From positions 7,754,187 to 7,818,186 of the forward strand of contig NW_025062475.1 of assembly GCF_000002995.4 (NCBI RefSeq): a stretch of DNA of 64,000 nt, given 5' to 3'. Position 1 is the stretch's first letter. Every line of letters begins with the position of its first letter. This DNA comes from Brugia malayi (taxonomy: Eukaryota > Nematoda > Chromadorea > Rhabditida > Onchocercidae). Both the position numbers and the translations under genes were made by a program. The notes beneath the pieces are model-generated. The model ran no database searches. It had not been told where the DNA came from and saw only the letters and a list, made by a program, of their open reading frames with translations. Shown in pieces: positions 47,602-60,535 of the stretch.

Positions 47602-50600
47602 TTAAGGATGGGTAGTTTGATAGCATTTGTGGCAGAATGGCTTTCGATCCACTTCCTTGAATGTTCCCTTGTTTAGCTGCTTACGGCAGTAGGAACAGCA
47701 GAAATGTTCTGGATGAAATTTCTGCCCTACAGCGGAGACACATCGGCCATTAATAGGCTTTTGGCAGGTAGCGCACAAACTACCGCGCTTCTCGTGATAG
47801 TGCATTTCGCACAGTGGCACATTACCGTGCTCATAAAATGATCCTGTTTCGAAAGCCTTTCCACACTCCTAAAATCACTCATCAATATTCCTACTACTAC
47901 GGAATAGATAGATTACTTTCCCTTCATTTGAGTTAGAAATTCAACGTGAACGATTCAGGCTCACAAACTCTCTAAATACATTCCCAGTGATACTGTATTT
48001 TCGATTACTGCTCCTTCTTCTGGTACTGCAACTCGAAATTCTGATATTCCACTATTTTCGTGAATTCATTAACTAGAGTTCTAACGATAGCAGCATTAAG
48101 GGACAAAAAAGGAAAAAGAAATCAAAGATGGATGACATTTCAATCCCCTAGAATGACAATTCTACTATGAAGGACTTGAATCTACTACTGCCCACATATG
48201 CATAATCGCAGTGGACGCACCAAGACCCACAAAAAATTAACTGATACTCAGTAAGTATCTTTGTTTCCTAATCAAAAGATGATAAAGCTACCATATTTCA
48301 GTGAAGGAAAATGTTTAAAAATAACACCGCACTATGATTTTTGTTGAATCAAAAGCTTTATTATTCACAAATGCTAAGAAACAACAAAAATAAAAGAAGC
48401 AAAATTCCAAAAGCCTTCACACTCCAAAGCTTGTTAATTTTAAGTTTCTACAAAGATTACCTGACAAATAAAGCATTCAGGATGCCAGTGTGTACCCAGT
48501 GCTGTTATAAAATGCATTTTGATCGGATTCTTACAACCATTGCATTTCGGCGCAAACATTCGAAAGAAATCCGTCTTGCAATAAGGTTGTCCGTTCTACA
48601 AAGTGTCTCGGTATTGGGTACGATTTTGCAGATCTTTTTTGTGAAAATCATTGCAGAACACTTAAAATCTTTTTAAATCTCTGAAGAAAGACTGAAACAA
48701 GAGTAACATAACTTGAGAATTTGAAACACAATACACATTATTCGCAAATGAAAACAAAATCGCCGTTAATATACACCAAGATAACCAACGACAAATTAAA
48801 GAATAATGTGGTAAACCAAAACACAGTAAAGTATTTGATATATGATTATAAATTAAGAAAGATAATGGTTAGTAAAATCTTTCTAATTGCATATATTCAA
48901 TCCAAAACTTTAAATATCGATACTAGATATAGATGTGAAGAGCAAGCAGTTTTTTTCACTAAAAATTCTTACTTTTTCGTGGAATCCTTCTTCACCAAAC
49001 TGCCGGCCACATTCTGCACATACAAAATGTTCTGCGTGAAATGTTTTACCAAGTGCTGTCACGCATCGCTACAAAAAAGAGGATTAGTTGACTTAGTTGC
49101 AGGTAGTTATCATTTGATATCAGAGTTAAAAGATTTGACAACCAACATCTTTGATTGGCCCATTGCAATACGCACATCGAGGAGAGAACATATCGTGATA
49201 ATCATTCTCACAATATGCTTTACCGCCTCGCTCGAAGAAATTCCGATGCCCAAGTTCTTCACCACATTGGCAGCAGACGTAGTGTCCAGGATGCCACATT
49301 TTGCCCAGTGCTATGACTACCTGTGATTAAATATTCACGTTCCATTATTAGATGTTCTAATAATAACAAGCAAAAGTTCAAAACTTCATAAATTTAAAGT
49401 GAGATTTGACAATCTTCTTTTAATTTATAATGAAAATGGATCTTTTGCTCATATTTTGAAGAATTCTGAAATTAGTCTGAATTAAATTTAACTTCATTTC
49501 TTACAACAGCAAAATATAATCAAAACAACATGGGAAGTTTTGGTACTTTAACTGTAGTTAGTACTGAACACTTTATCGGACAGAAGCACATATCTCGATT
49601 AGAAAAGAATATTAAAAATATCAGATAATTCCATCAAAGAGTTTATGAAACGAGAATTTACAGCATTTCCAAATAACTGTCATCGTTATGCTCAAATTCT
49701 TGCTAAATATATAGATATAATAATTTTAATTTCATATCCTAATCTGATTTAATCATAAAGATTTTAATTAAAAGTAACAGTGAGTACTCTAAAAATCGAC
49801 AAGAATGCATGGAAATTAAAAATAAAAAAGTATTGAAATTAAAAATAAAATTGCACCTTCAAGTACAATATGCTTAAGAAGACAATATATTTTAAAAAAT
49901 GTGAAAAACAAAAAAAACCTGTCCAACGATCGCTTTGCCACACGAAGCGCAATCGCCTTTAGGAATCGTGTTGATGCCATGCTTTGACATATCTTTTTGC
50001 AGTGTTCCCAACATCGAATCCAATTGCAAAGGATCGCTCGTGAACGAGTTTTGCTGCAAATGACAACAGTAATCACATTCATGAGTTTAATTAACCAAAA
50101 GTTAATTCTTCAAAAATATATCAAACTGCATTTTATTAAGAAGGGTATGAGGACAAAGAACAGCGAATAATAATTTATTTTTTAGAAGATCAAAGAAAAA
50201 TGACAAAGCAATGTACTTGCTTAGTCGGAAGGGTTTCATAGTCCAATAAAGTTATGTTAAATGAAGAGCAATACACCTGAACGATGGAATATGATAGTCC
50301 CAATAACGTTATGCACGAGGTCTTTATCAAAAGGGAAAGGTGAATCATAAATTAGAAAGTGTGAACTGCTAGTGGAGAGGATGAAGTAAACAATCAGAAC
50401 ACTTCTTGTATAAAGCATTTAGAGAGCAAGCTAGTTTATATATGAGCGAAGAAGTTCTGCAAGCGCTCACTATATCAATTCAACCTTTTTCGAGATTTAT
50501 TGTGAAAGAGAAAACTTGAGAGATTATTCTGAATTATATGATGTAAGCTTCCACTCGTGTTTTTTTCAATGAACATACGGTAGGAAAGTACAGTATGACA

Positions 50601-53600
50601 GAAAAATAATCATCAACCTTTTTCCTGTTGAATACACTACAAAGAAAATGCATTTCTGATAACCTATTTCTTCATTTAAATCTAAATGAAGTGGTAGATC
50701 ACAAAAAAGAAATCCAACGACATTGAAAGAATAGCATATACCTGAACAATACCAGATGACTGTGATAAAAGACCACCGACACTTCTGTTGCAACTGAAAC
50801 AAATTTGAAAAATTTTTTAAACGTTGCATCATATGAACTCCAACTTTGCTACTTTTTATCAATCAAAATAATAATAAGAGTTCTCTGTCTAACAACCAAT
50901 GGGATTTTTCACCGAAGTAGTTACCAACTTTATAAATATGTCGGAAGTACCACATACAAAATGAAATAGTTTTAATTTATAGCTATTCATCAATGCAAGT
51001 AATTATGGGTTTTTTAGACAAGAGAATTTCAGAAACAGAACTGCACATAAATCAATCTTTTTTCACTCAATTATCTTCTGCTTAATTCTGGAAATGAATT
51101 ATATGAATTAGCTCGCTTACCTGTCATGCTCAAGCTCCCTAAACAAACTCTGCACTGTAGGCCTTTCCGCTTGGCTTGTTAAAGAATTTGCATACCATTC
51201 GTCTGTAAAAATAAAAGAAGTGCTTAAATCACTAGAAAGTCTTAATAAAACTGCACATGGTCACATATAGGAAGAAGCATCAAATCTTCTGCTCTGAACT
51301 ATACAGTTTCTTATTCTCACAACGCCTCTACGAAACAAGTATTAATATTACTAATTATTCTACAAACATGTATGATGCGAAACAACCAAACTTGGAATGC
51401 AAGATTTATTTAAACTATATCGGTCGGGTACTATTCTCCCAGCAGGTGATAAACTGAATGACCAGATTTTTTAATTATTGTAAAAGATTGTGAGAAGAGT
51501 ACCTTCAGGACTTTTCCTTTTTTGTGAATAATCATCCAGCATTTGTTCGATACTGTCTAGGCCATGAAAAGAACTGCCATAACTAAATTTAAATTGTTAC
51601 ATCGAATGATTTTATAGATAAATCAACAATTCAACGAACAAATTGAAAGTAAAATCAATTTCAATAGAAATAAACGTCCACCTACTGCTGTTTACTATTT
51701 CAATATTTAACAGGATTGAGAAATTGGTTGAATCACCGAATCATACTTTATAGCATACCTTCTAGTTTGTTCCTGATAGATGGGTTCTAAATCCGATGCA
51801 CTGGATATGCAACGATCGTTTAATTTAGCTCGCTTCAACACTTCCGTTGTGTGCTGCAGATCAGAAAGCAAAGCTTCTGAAATATATGTGAAAAAATTAC
51901 ACGCAAAATCAAATGATTTAGTAAAAAAAAGATAAAACATTAAAGAAAAAAAAAAAAAAAACACTTTTTATAGTACAAGATAAATCGGAGACAAAGTAGA
52001 TGGGCTCTAAATATAATGCACAGTGTATGCAAATTTTTTTTTTCAAATTCAACTTCCTACTTTTTAGAAAAATTTTCGAATTTATTAAGATAGACATTTC
52101 TGATAAAGGAAGGAAATCAAATGTTCCAAAACACGAAAATTGTAAAATGGCAGCACAGGAGATAAGAGACAAGCTTTAGGACACACGAACTGAAAGTAGA
52201 ATTTGAATATATTTATAAAATTATTTTCTTCTAATTATTTTTTTTTTCTGAAAAAAAAAAAAAATTATTTTCTGCTGACAATGCCTTTCAACTGTTACTT
52301 CAGGTGTACACGACTGTAATAACGCAATGTGCTGGTGTACCTAAACTCTACAATTAAACAAAGGCAAACTACTTCTGGATTAGGACGTCATGGTAAAAAT
52401 ATATCTTGTGTGTATGATGTTTTATAGAAATTTAAAGATCAAATAAAGGTAATACTGCTAAATATATATGCAAATACCAATCAATGATTCTAAATAATCA
52501 CTAGTTTGTTCTAAAGGTAAGCAATTCATGTCACTTTCAAAAATGAAGAAATGTAAGGAATCCCAGGAAATATAGAGATAAACAAATAAGCCTTATCAAT
52601 TGAAGAGATATAGTAAAAACTGGACAAAATTACGTTACGTTTCTAGGCATGCAAAAAATTTAACTCATGTAGATCTATTAACATTGAATGAACAAATGAA
52701 AACAGAGAGTTACAACAAATTAAGTGAAAGAGAAATACGAATACAATATATAATTTTAACTGCAAAATTAGCACATTTGTATGAGTCTCATATTGTATAC
52801 TTATGGAAAAAAATATGACAGCGACAGTGAATAATTAATAACAGTTCCAAAAGTGATACCTCAATCAAAAGAAGGTTTTAGAAAGCTCATTAAGATCCTC
52901 ACTTATGCATTAAGAACAGAATCTTATTTCACAATAATTGGTTATAACCCTATGTTCTATAATAGAGAAAAAATTAATAGCTCGGAACCACTTCTTCAGG
53001 TCTCTATATTACATGCAAAATAAAAGTTTTATGAGAAATGATCAAAGAGAATAAAAGCAATAGATTTTGACAAGCAATAAAACCAATGACAAATGGGATG
53101 TCCATAGAACTAAAACTACCCCCCACTTCGTTTCATTCATTGTACTATCAAAACTCACATTATCTTCGCGACATATAACGAATTGATGAAACTTTTAAAA
53201 ACCAACAACTGCTGCAAACTTTGTGTATGCGTGTAATTACGAAAGAAATCACAAATAAGAACAATCGTCACTTTCTTAGGAAAGGTTACTTTAACCTTTC
53301 CATTGTTCTTTTTCTTCATATTTCATGACATCCTCTCATATGTAAACATAACAGTTGACATATCTTTACTACCTTAATTTCCTACTCTCTCGTAAATGCT
53401 ACTACGTAGTGTAAATGTAATATTTTTGTTTGAAAGAATTGTATCACTTAAATAACTGATAACAAAAAGAACCGTTTGCATAATTGGCAACGTCTGCCCA
53501 AGTAACAGAATGACGGCCATTATTGCTTGCTGACGTCGACATCAGTAATAACACTTGAAACAGAACTTGCTGGTAATATAAAGTTATATTTATCTGGATA

Positions 53601-54963
53601 TTTCTTCAGAATATAAGGAACTGTTTACATTCTATTGATGCAGACGAAGTTCTATTAGAGGTGGAACGGGAACACTTAGTTCCGTAAAGATGTAAGGAAT
53701 GAATGCTGTAGAAAAGGTTGCACTAGTACTAACAGGATGAATTATTACAGCTGTAAGGAAATGGAAAAGAGATAGGAGAAAGATAATACAAAGGTTTATT
53801 GATCACTAACTCGAAAAAAATGTCTTTTGGTTTTTTATGTTAGTGGGGAAGTGGGATAGATGGACGTTAAATGTTAATCAAAAGTAGTGGTAGGTTTACT
53901 ATATTCCATGAAATAATGTCCTACAGCAATAGCTTCAACAGAATGGTTGGTACACAAGACACCGTATAATGAAATGAGATTGGAAACAGAATTGTAAAAT
54001 TTCTAGATAACATATCCTTAATAATCTTTTAATAATGACTGTTTAATGCAACATTCACTAGAAGAGAAATGGATCATTAATTTTTGAATTAAGAAGTGAA
54101 GCAAATAGATAAGACGATGCATATTAACAGAAGTTAATGAAAGAATAATGAGGAAAGTTTACTTAATTCAGGACAAAACAGATGATATATTTCTATCGAC
54201 CATTAAAAGTAGGAAAAGGATCCACTCCTTGGTTTTTAAAATGCAATATACAAAATACGCTAGATCTTTAGATAATGTTTAAAAATGTTGAAAATATTTG
54301 TGGCAAATTTTGAAGAGTTGAAAATAAATGTCAAGGTAAATTTATTCAGTAATGAATATGAAGGAAATCATTAATAGTAGAAATGACATATTTATGAAAT
54401 GTCTTGAAATCGATAATGAAAAACTACTAAATGTGTACGCACTATGGATTTTGGCACTACAAATTATTTCATCACTGTCGAGGATAAGTCAACACAGCTA
54501 ATTGAGTTCTAAAAATCATAAGCAAAGTTTTCCCGCTAATAATCCTATCTACGGATTGTAAGCGCGAAAAACGGAGGGACAAAAGCTATATAATTCATTT
54601 ACGCGAAGCAGAGATTGAGTCCATTCATGAAGATAATATATGAAATATATGTGAAGTAATGCATAAAAGTTTGCACTGGCATCTAATCGATAATAATGGA
54701 ACAATTTAAAAAAGCAATCGAGTATATATAAGAAATAGTTGACTATACTAAGGTATTAAGGAACTGTGAAACTGAATTATATAACAAACGACTCATAATG
54801 CGCAAACATGATTTCGAAGGAATTTAAAATTAAGAAACTGTGCAAAACGGAAACAGTTTACGGACTTTGCTCTAGAAGACATTTTTTTTTTAAATCACCA
54901 GACGAAATTTTGAGCACAAAGCTTCCAAAAAATTAGAATGATCAGCTCACCGAGATCTTCCAT
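47602..54963 (-). CDS. pxl-1: Paxillin homolog (LD motifs plus four LIM domains)
   Basis: Ten exons (54963-54951, 51876-51759, 51573-51503, 51202-51121, 50793-50742, 50053-49919, 49320-49147, 49068-48973, 48595-48461, 47868-47602) total 1143 nt and encode 380 residues. The first codons give [14 protein letters not shown], the paxillin LD1 motif, split by a 3-kb intron after four codons. [11 protein letters not shown] is another LD motif, [11 protein letters not shown] a third and [12 protein letters not shown] the one just before the LIM domains, as in paxillin. Four LIM zinc-binding domains follow: [10 protein letters not shown] to [14 protein letters not shown] to [14 protein letters not shown] to CEMHYH, and CATCQKPI to CHKCY. 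The protein is a focal-adhesion scaffold, in nematodes at muscle attachment sites and the pharynx. It is shorter than vertebrate paxillin through a shorter N-terminal half. The long plus-strand frame at 48721-49326 is antisense to two LIM exons. Confidence 0.96.
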
Positions 54964-56781
54964 TGTTCAGCAGATTTTCACGATAAATGTTCGAATGAGC
55001 AAATATAATCGAATTGGATACGGTCTCGTTCTATTTTTGCTCATCTCCAGCTCTCCTGTAAAGATATAATGGAGTTAACAATAATACACCATATAAGCTT
55101 TTCCAAACCATACATCCAAATTTATTTGGCAATTTCGTAATTTTTCAACCAAATCCATTTTTGAAGCACTGTATAATGAACGGAAAATTGAATAATAGGA
55201 AATTCTTGAAAAACTCAAACATTAATAATCTTGTTAAAGGTTAGAACATGGAATGAAAAAGAAATATAAAACGAATCATTTACACCATTTACGTGAAACA
55301 ACTGTTTCACCTTTTTGATCATCATTTAGTAACATTAAAGCCCATCAACTGTCAAAGCGAGATGGAAGGAAGTACAGCACAGTTTTAGAAATATAGTGGT
55401 TGAAAAAAGAGACAACATATAATGCAAAAGAGAATGAGATGAGAGTGCCACAGCAGTGCATGTATAGCAGCAATCTATGCTAGCAAGCGTTTCATTGGTT
55501 CATATCAAAGTTAACATATGATGTGTCAGAAAGAGTGCAGTGGAATACTCCGTGCTCGCAAGTCTATCAAATACTTTACTACATCTAAGACAAACAACAT
55601 CTATCATTAGAAATGTTTATTCTCCAACTCGATTATTTCAAACGTCACTGCAACTCTGTATTGGCAGTAGAGCTATACCGATATCGACTGCATTTATTGT
55701 AATTGGAGATGATACAATATGTTACAAACAACGACAACTTTCTTGGACAAGAAATACCTATCGTTGTAATCTTTTGGCTGCCAGAAAACTATAGCAAAAA
55801 ACCACAAGTCATTAGCAACCATAGTTAAGTTATGCTTACGTTTTCCATATCACAAGTGAATCTTTCTTTTTCGGTAATATTATAACTTAATGCTAATGAC
55901 TAGCATGCAAGTACAGAAAGATCTACTGTTCACTGCCTGCGTGATATCAAAGTAGTCAAATTTCAATTTCATATACTTTCCATCGCATTGTTTCGTTGAG
56001 CTAATAATACAGCGCATTAGAAAGTACAGAGGAACTTCAAACTTGAATAATTTAATTAGCAGAGCCATTAATCTCTGTGAGGGACTTCTTCAGGAAATGA
56101 GGAAACATTCACCAAACACACATAAGTACTTGGTCGACAACTTTAAAACTACTCGAGAACCACAGCAATATTACAAAAAAATGAAAAATTATTTACCCGA
56201 ATCGATAAAGTAAACAATGGTTGAACAATTTTTTTCTAGAAAAATGGCACCATATAAAAACAAAACCCGTACAATACGCAAAATATTTCCACCTCATTAA
56301 TAGGAGTATATAATCATAAGCAAAACAACAGCTTTACAACAAACGATGATATCTTTGCACTTCTTCTTCCTTATCATTAGATAGTTCAGAAATAATCAAC
56401 ATTCTAAATGAACCAAATAAACAGTAAATCGTTAAATGTTTAAATCAAGATTTTAAAGTCATACATAATAATTAGAAAAAGCAAAATGGCATCCAATTGC
56501 TCCCATGAATACCAAATAACAGTCCATAGATAATACAAAGTCAACAAAACATACCAAACTAGCAAAATTTATATAACAAATTTATGAAAGACAGTGTACA
56601 CATGTTTAGCTTTATGAAAAAAGAGTGTTTAGGCAACATTCAAGGCAGAGGAGAAAATTATTTTTCCGATTTCAGCTTTTTGATTGTGACCACAAAAATA
56701 TGGTCAAGTGAGATAATCAGAAATATGTTGCACAGTCAGTATTTTTTTCAACGACCAAACATGAAAGTCTAAGGCGGAAAT
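54964..56781. other. Intergenic region between paxillin and METTL16
   Basis: No gene was recognised in 1.8 kb between the paxillin 5' end and the METTL16 3' end, both on the minus strand. It should hold the paxillin promoter. The plus-strand frame at 55540-55794 has no splice sites or family features that support it. Confidence 0.4.
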
Positions 56782-59700
56782 TTAGGACGAAGAAGGCTGG
56801 ATTGAATTTTCTAGTTTGGCAAGCTGATTTCTGCAAAATTGCCATATTTGATGCAAACAGTGACGCGATCCCTCCAACCAGTATAATTTCAAGCAATGTT
56901 CGGAAGGATATATCACTAAGCGAAAACGAATTAATGGTTGAAATTTATTATCCAGTGGCATGTAAGTCTGAAAATTAAAAACTTATATTTGTTAAGAATA
57001 AACATTGCAAAAATAAACAATCGATGTGAAAGGCTTGAAACTAACTTGTATGGATACATCACGTGTATTTTTATTTTTTCCACATCCGTTAAATACTATG
57101 CAATCTATGAAATTTCCAGCATTGCAATAACTGTCTCTGCCATCACCGTTACCCAAATTAACTGTGCAACCAACATCAATTCGACCGGGACAATATCGTT
57201 TATTCAAAGATGGACAAACACCCGACATTTTTTCTGCACGGCGTTTTTGCCGTTGCTGTGACCAAGTATTCTTGACAGCTTCACATAAAAAGCTATTGCT
57301 ATCTTGTTTTTCACAAGATACCTACAAAAACACTGGAATCATCTTATTTCTTTTCAATATTCCAGTCAATAACAAATGATGTCATAACTTGATTCTATTT
57401 ATCTATAATAACTCTACGATTTCATCCCCTTAGTGCAACGATTCCTAAATAAAGGAAGCCAAATATGAACTCAAAATAAGAGAACATACCTCCAGCAAAC
57501 CAAGTATTTTTCTTATCCAAGCAAATGAACTTTCTTTGCCTTCTAAAACTTGTGGCAAATAAAGCTCCAATGGTGGTGAACATTTCGCTAACTAAAAATT
57601 CATAGAATATTACAAGCCTGAAAATGCACTACTATATAATCAAGAAGGATCTGAGCAAATCTAACTTTATCCAGTTTTATTCGGGCTTCGAAAGTCCAAG
57701 CAAGCACCCAGCGATGCGTTTTCCCTTGATATAATGTAGTCACTGTTGAACGAACATTCAAACAACGTCCTAATTTCTTTCGTAGCTCAACAAGACTTGA
57801 TTTCTTACCAACCATTGATGTATACAACCTATAAAAAAAGCACTGTTTGAAAACGCTAGCAAAAAAAAAATACATTGGAAGATACAGTGATGATAACTTA
57901 CTTCACGGTGTTTTGCAAAACGAAGCTATCTTCAATTAGACGAGAAACAAATGCAACTTCGCCACCCTGAAACACAATCTATTTCAACAGTGATGCTTTT
58001 TAACCACAGTATTAAAAATTAAAATAATCGTTTATTATGATTTTTCAGTCTTCAACCCTCAGTTTGAGTTTCCAGTTTTCTGCAAGAAGTGAAAGCATTG
58101 CGCTGAAGATTAAAGATATAATGGTAGTGAATCAATTTCAATATAATTTTGCTAAGCACAACTGAACCAAGCTCTTCACATAATTAAACGAAATTTTTCT
58201 AAATAGCATGCAAACCTATACCGTAACGGCTAATTCGTTACTTCGAGCAACAGTAGCTGAGTGAGGTGCAGGACGATCGGTGCAATTCGATTCACTACCG
58301 ACATTTATCAACACATTATTTCCCAAGTATCTGAACTTCTGCAAAAAAAAAGTCTTATTCATTCACCAAAATTCGCTAAGAACTTAATGTAAGCAAAAAG
58401 CACATGCCTCTTCAAACTCATCATATTCATAAAACGGAGGATTGCACATGCAGAATGTGAATTCGACTTCTGGATGAGAACGAATAACATCCTGAAAAGT
58501 CCAACTTTCAAGTCATGCGCAATTTCGATACAAAATATTAAACTAAATAAAACTACTACCTTAATCATACAGCCCGCTGGTACTCGCACAACTTCAATTC
58601 GCTCGCTCATGCCATTTTTCTGCACATTTCGATTTGCAATCTAAGAAGAATAAAAAATCCATCATCAAATCAATGTACCTGAATTTGCAAACTGCTTTTA
58701 TGATATTGCATACCTCAACCGCGAAAGGATCTGCATCGGTTGCCAGAAATCTCCAGCCAAACTGTTTCGCACCCAATAATGCATATACACACGATGCACC
58801 CGTCCCTAAATTTTTAACAAAATAAATGACAAGATTCAATCGAATTTAGTAAACAATAAACTATCACAAATTTCTTTTGCAAAAGCTGTAAATAAACATG
58901 ATTAACTTTGTTTTGGAATGACACTGCTGAAATCAATTACAATAGGATGGAAATAAAGTGACAAGCATGACTTGATGATAAGGAATATCGGAAAACCCAC
59001 AACTGCTCCTATTTATATACTGCCTACAATTTTTTGATTGAAAAGCTAAGATAGAATAATACAGTGAAAAATTCTGGGAAGATAGAAAATAGTTCTCTAG
59101 AATATATGATAGGGAATAACTGGTGCTTCGAAAAGTCAGCCAGAAGTCTTTCAGATGCCTCCTCAAAGTCATGCACTAATTTTCATAGTCTAACCTCATG
59201 TTTATCAAAAACAATCAATACAAAACGTCATAGTTAGAACATTAAACTCTTTTCGGACTGTTTAAAAAATATTTACCAATATCAATGCCGACAACATCCT
59301 CGGCAATGCCATTTGTTTTCAATAAATCATCAATGACAAGAATATAATTAAGGCGTTGTGGTATACGTGGTGCGAGACAATCAGTAGGTATATCAACATC
59401 TAGTCCAAAATCACTAAGTAGCAGAGTTCGAGCTAAAATCCGTACAGCATTCGTGTCGCGGAAATTCATTTTGAGCTGAAAGTGATAGTCTTCGCAGTTC
59501 ATAACAAGGACCAAATGCTTACAAAAAATTATGCAGTAACCAGGAATGATCAATGAAAAAAGCTATGGATGAAATGCACTTACAAACCGCAATAATATCA
59601 ATAATATAAGATTTCCAGTGACTTCAAAAGTACGCTAATGATAATGCTATATATGCTAATAAAATAATGTTATGCTATTATGATAAATCTTACCTTTCCA

Positions 59701-59816
59701 TTCGAACCAATATAGCAGTGTGATCGAAACTCAACGAATTTATCAGCAAGCAAACTAAAATCCGGTGGCTTATCCTTGTATGGATTTCTGGGATGCATCT
59801 TTTCGTTGAATGGCAT
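56782..59816 (-). CDS. mett-10: METTL16-type RNA N6-adenosine methyltransferase
   Basis: Eleven exons (59816-59694, 59475-59277, 58805-58714, 58640-58560, 58491-58408, 58338-58222, 57966-57902, 57828-57666, 57591-57490, 57321-57046, 56967-56782) encode 495 residues. The family N-terminus is present (MHPRNPYKDKPPDFSLLADK). The Rossmann SAM-binding motif reads VVGIDIGTGASCVYALLG, and the catalytic motif NPPF sits in FCMCNPPFYEYDEF. GGEVAFVSRLIEDS, SMVGKKSSL and YQGKTHRWVLAW follow. The C-terminal LYWLEGSRHCLHQIW with RNQLAKLE corresponds to the vertebrate-conserved region that helps bind U6 snRNA or hairpins. The enzyme methylates U6 snRNA and, in nematodes, SAM-synthetase pre-mRNA. The intron after 58408 has a GC donor (GAG|gcatgt); no GT site gives an open phase. 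The ATG at 59816 is followed in frame by the conserved second Met at 59801, an alternative start. Confidence 0.96.
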
Positions 59817-60535
59817 GCTCTAGGCGACTTTCGTCTGAAATGCTCAGTTGAACACAGTTAACCACAAATCACCTTCCAGCACAGCTAGCCACCCCAACAT
59901 GCACTCAAACTCAACTCACAGCATAAAATCAGATGACGTCCAAGAATGTCGGCCCCACAATGCAACAGTCATAAATCTGTGGAAATAGAGAGGAAAGAAA
60001 TTGAATTGTCTTAATGGGTGGATGAATAATTATATAATTACAAAATATATCATAGATGATCCAGTAGTAGTATTAAAAAAGAATTGAACAATCAAAGCTA
60101 TGTTGAGATCTGTGCTCGCTTTATTACAATTCATAAATTGAAGACTTGTTCGATTAGCTTCAGTGATCGGTTTAAGCATACAGTGAGATTTATCGGAAAG
60201 TCAAAAGAACTTTCTGATTTGTCCATTATTCGCATAATTGATTGTCCGTGAAGATATATAATAACTGTGGTAATTACTGGATGTTAATTGAATATAGTCG
60301 TTAAATTGTTCAGCAAGTTGTGGAAAATTAGAAGAATAATATTTTGAATCCATATTTCCATATTTTTCCAGATCCATATTTCTGACAAAAATTTCCGGAA
60401 TTTTCCAGTTACGGAACGAAGGATGACCGAGATCAGTCTGTTCCGACTTCTTCTGCTATGTAATTTAATTTTTCCGTTTCCTTTTGTCTCTATGTTTCGG
60501 TAATTTCGAAAAAGTGCAGCCTTTCATTGTTCGTT
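59817..60535. promoter_or_regulatory. Divergent promoter region, METTL16 and EGF-repeat gene
   Basis: About 720 bp separate two genes that point away from each other. No exon was recognised. A repeated element of the form atccatatttcc / atatttttccagatccatatttc is seen at 60350-60380. Confidence 0.4.

Noticed and set aside
48721..49326. 201-codon plus-strand open frame
   Set aside because: It lies antisense over two paxillin LIM exons (49320-49147 and 49068-48973), whose conserved cysteines explain the open frame. It has no recognisable domain.
53279..53301. 10-bp stem, 3-nt loop hairpin in paxillin intron 1
   Set aside because: Small symmetric AT-rich palindromes of this size are expected by chance in a 64-kb window.
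52032..54950. Separate genes inside the first paxillin intron
   Set aside because: The 3-kb interval has only short frames such as 52600-52818. The split LD1 motif shows it is an intron; nothing in it looked coding.
55540..55794. 84-codon plus-strand frame between paxillin and METTL16
   Set aside because: No conserved motif, no flanking exons that fit, and isolated in an intergenic stretch.
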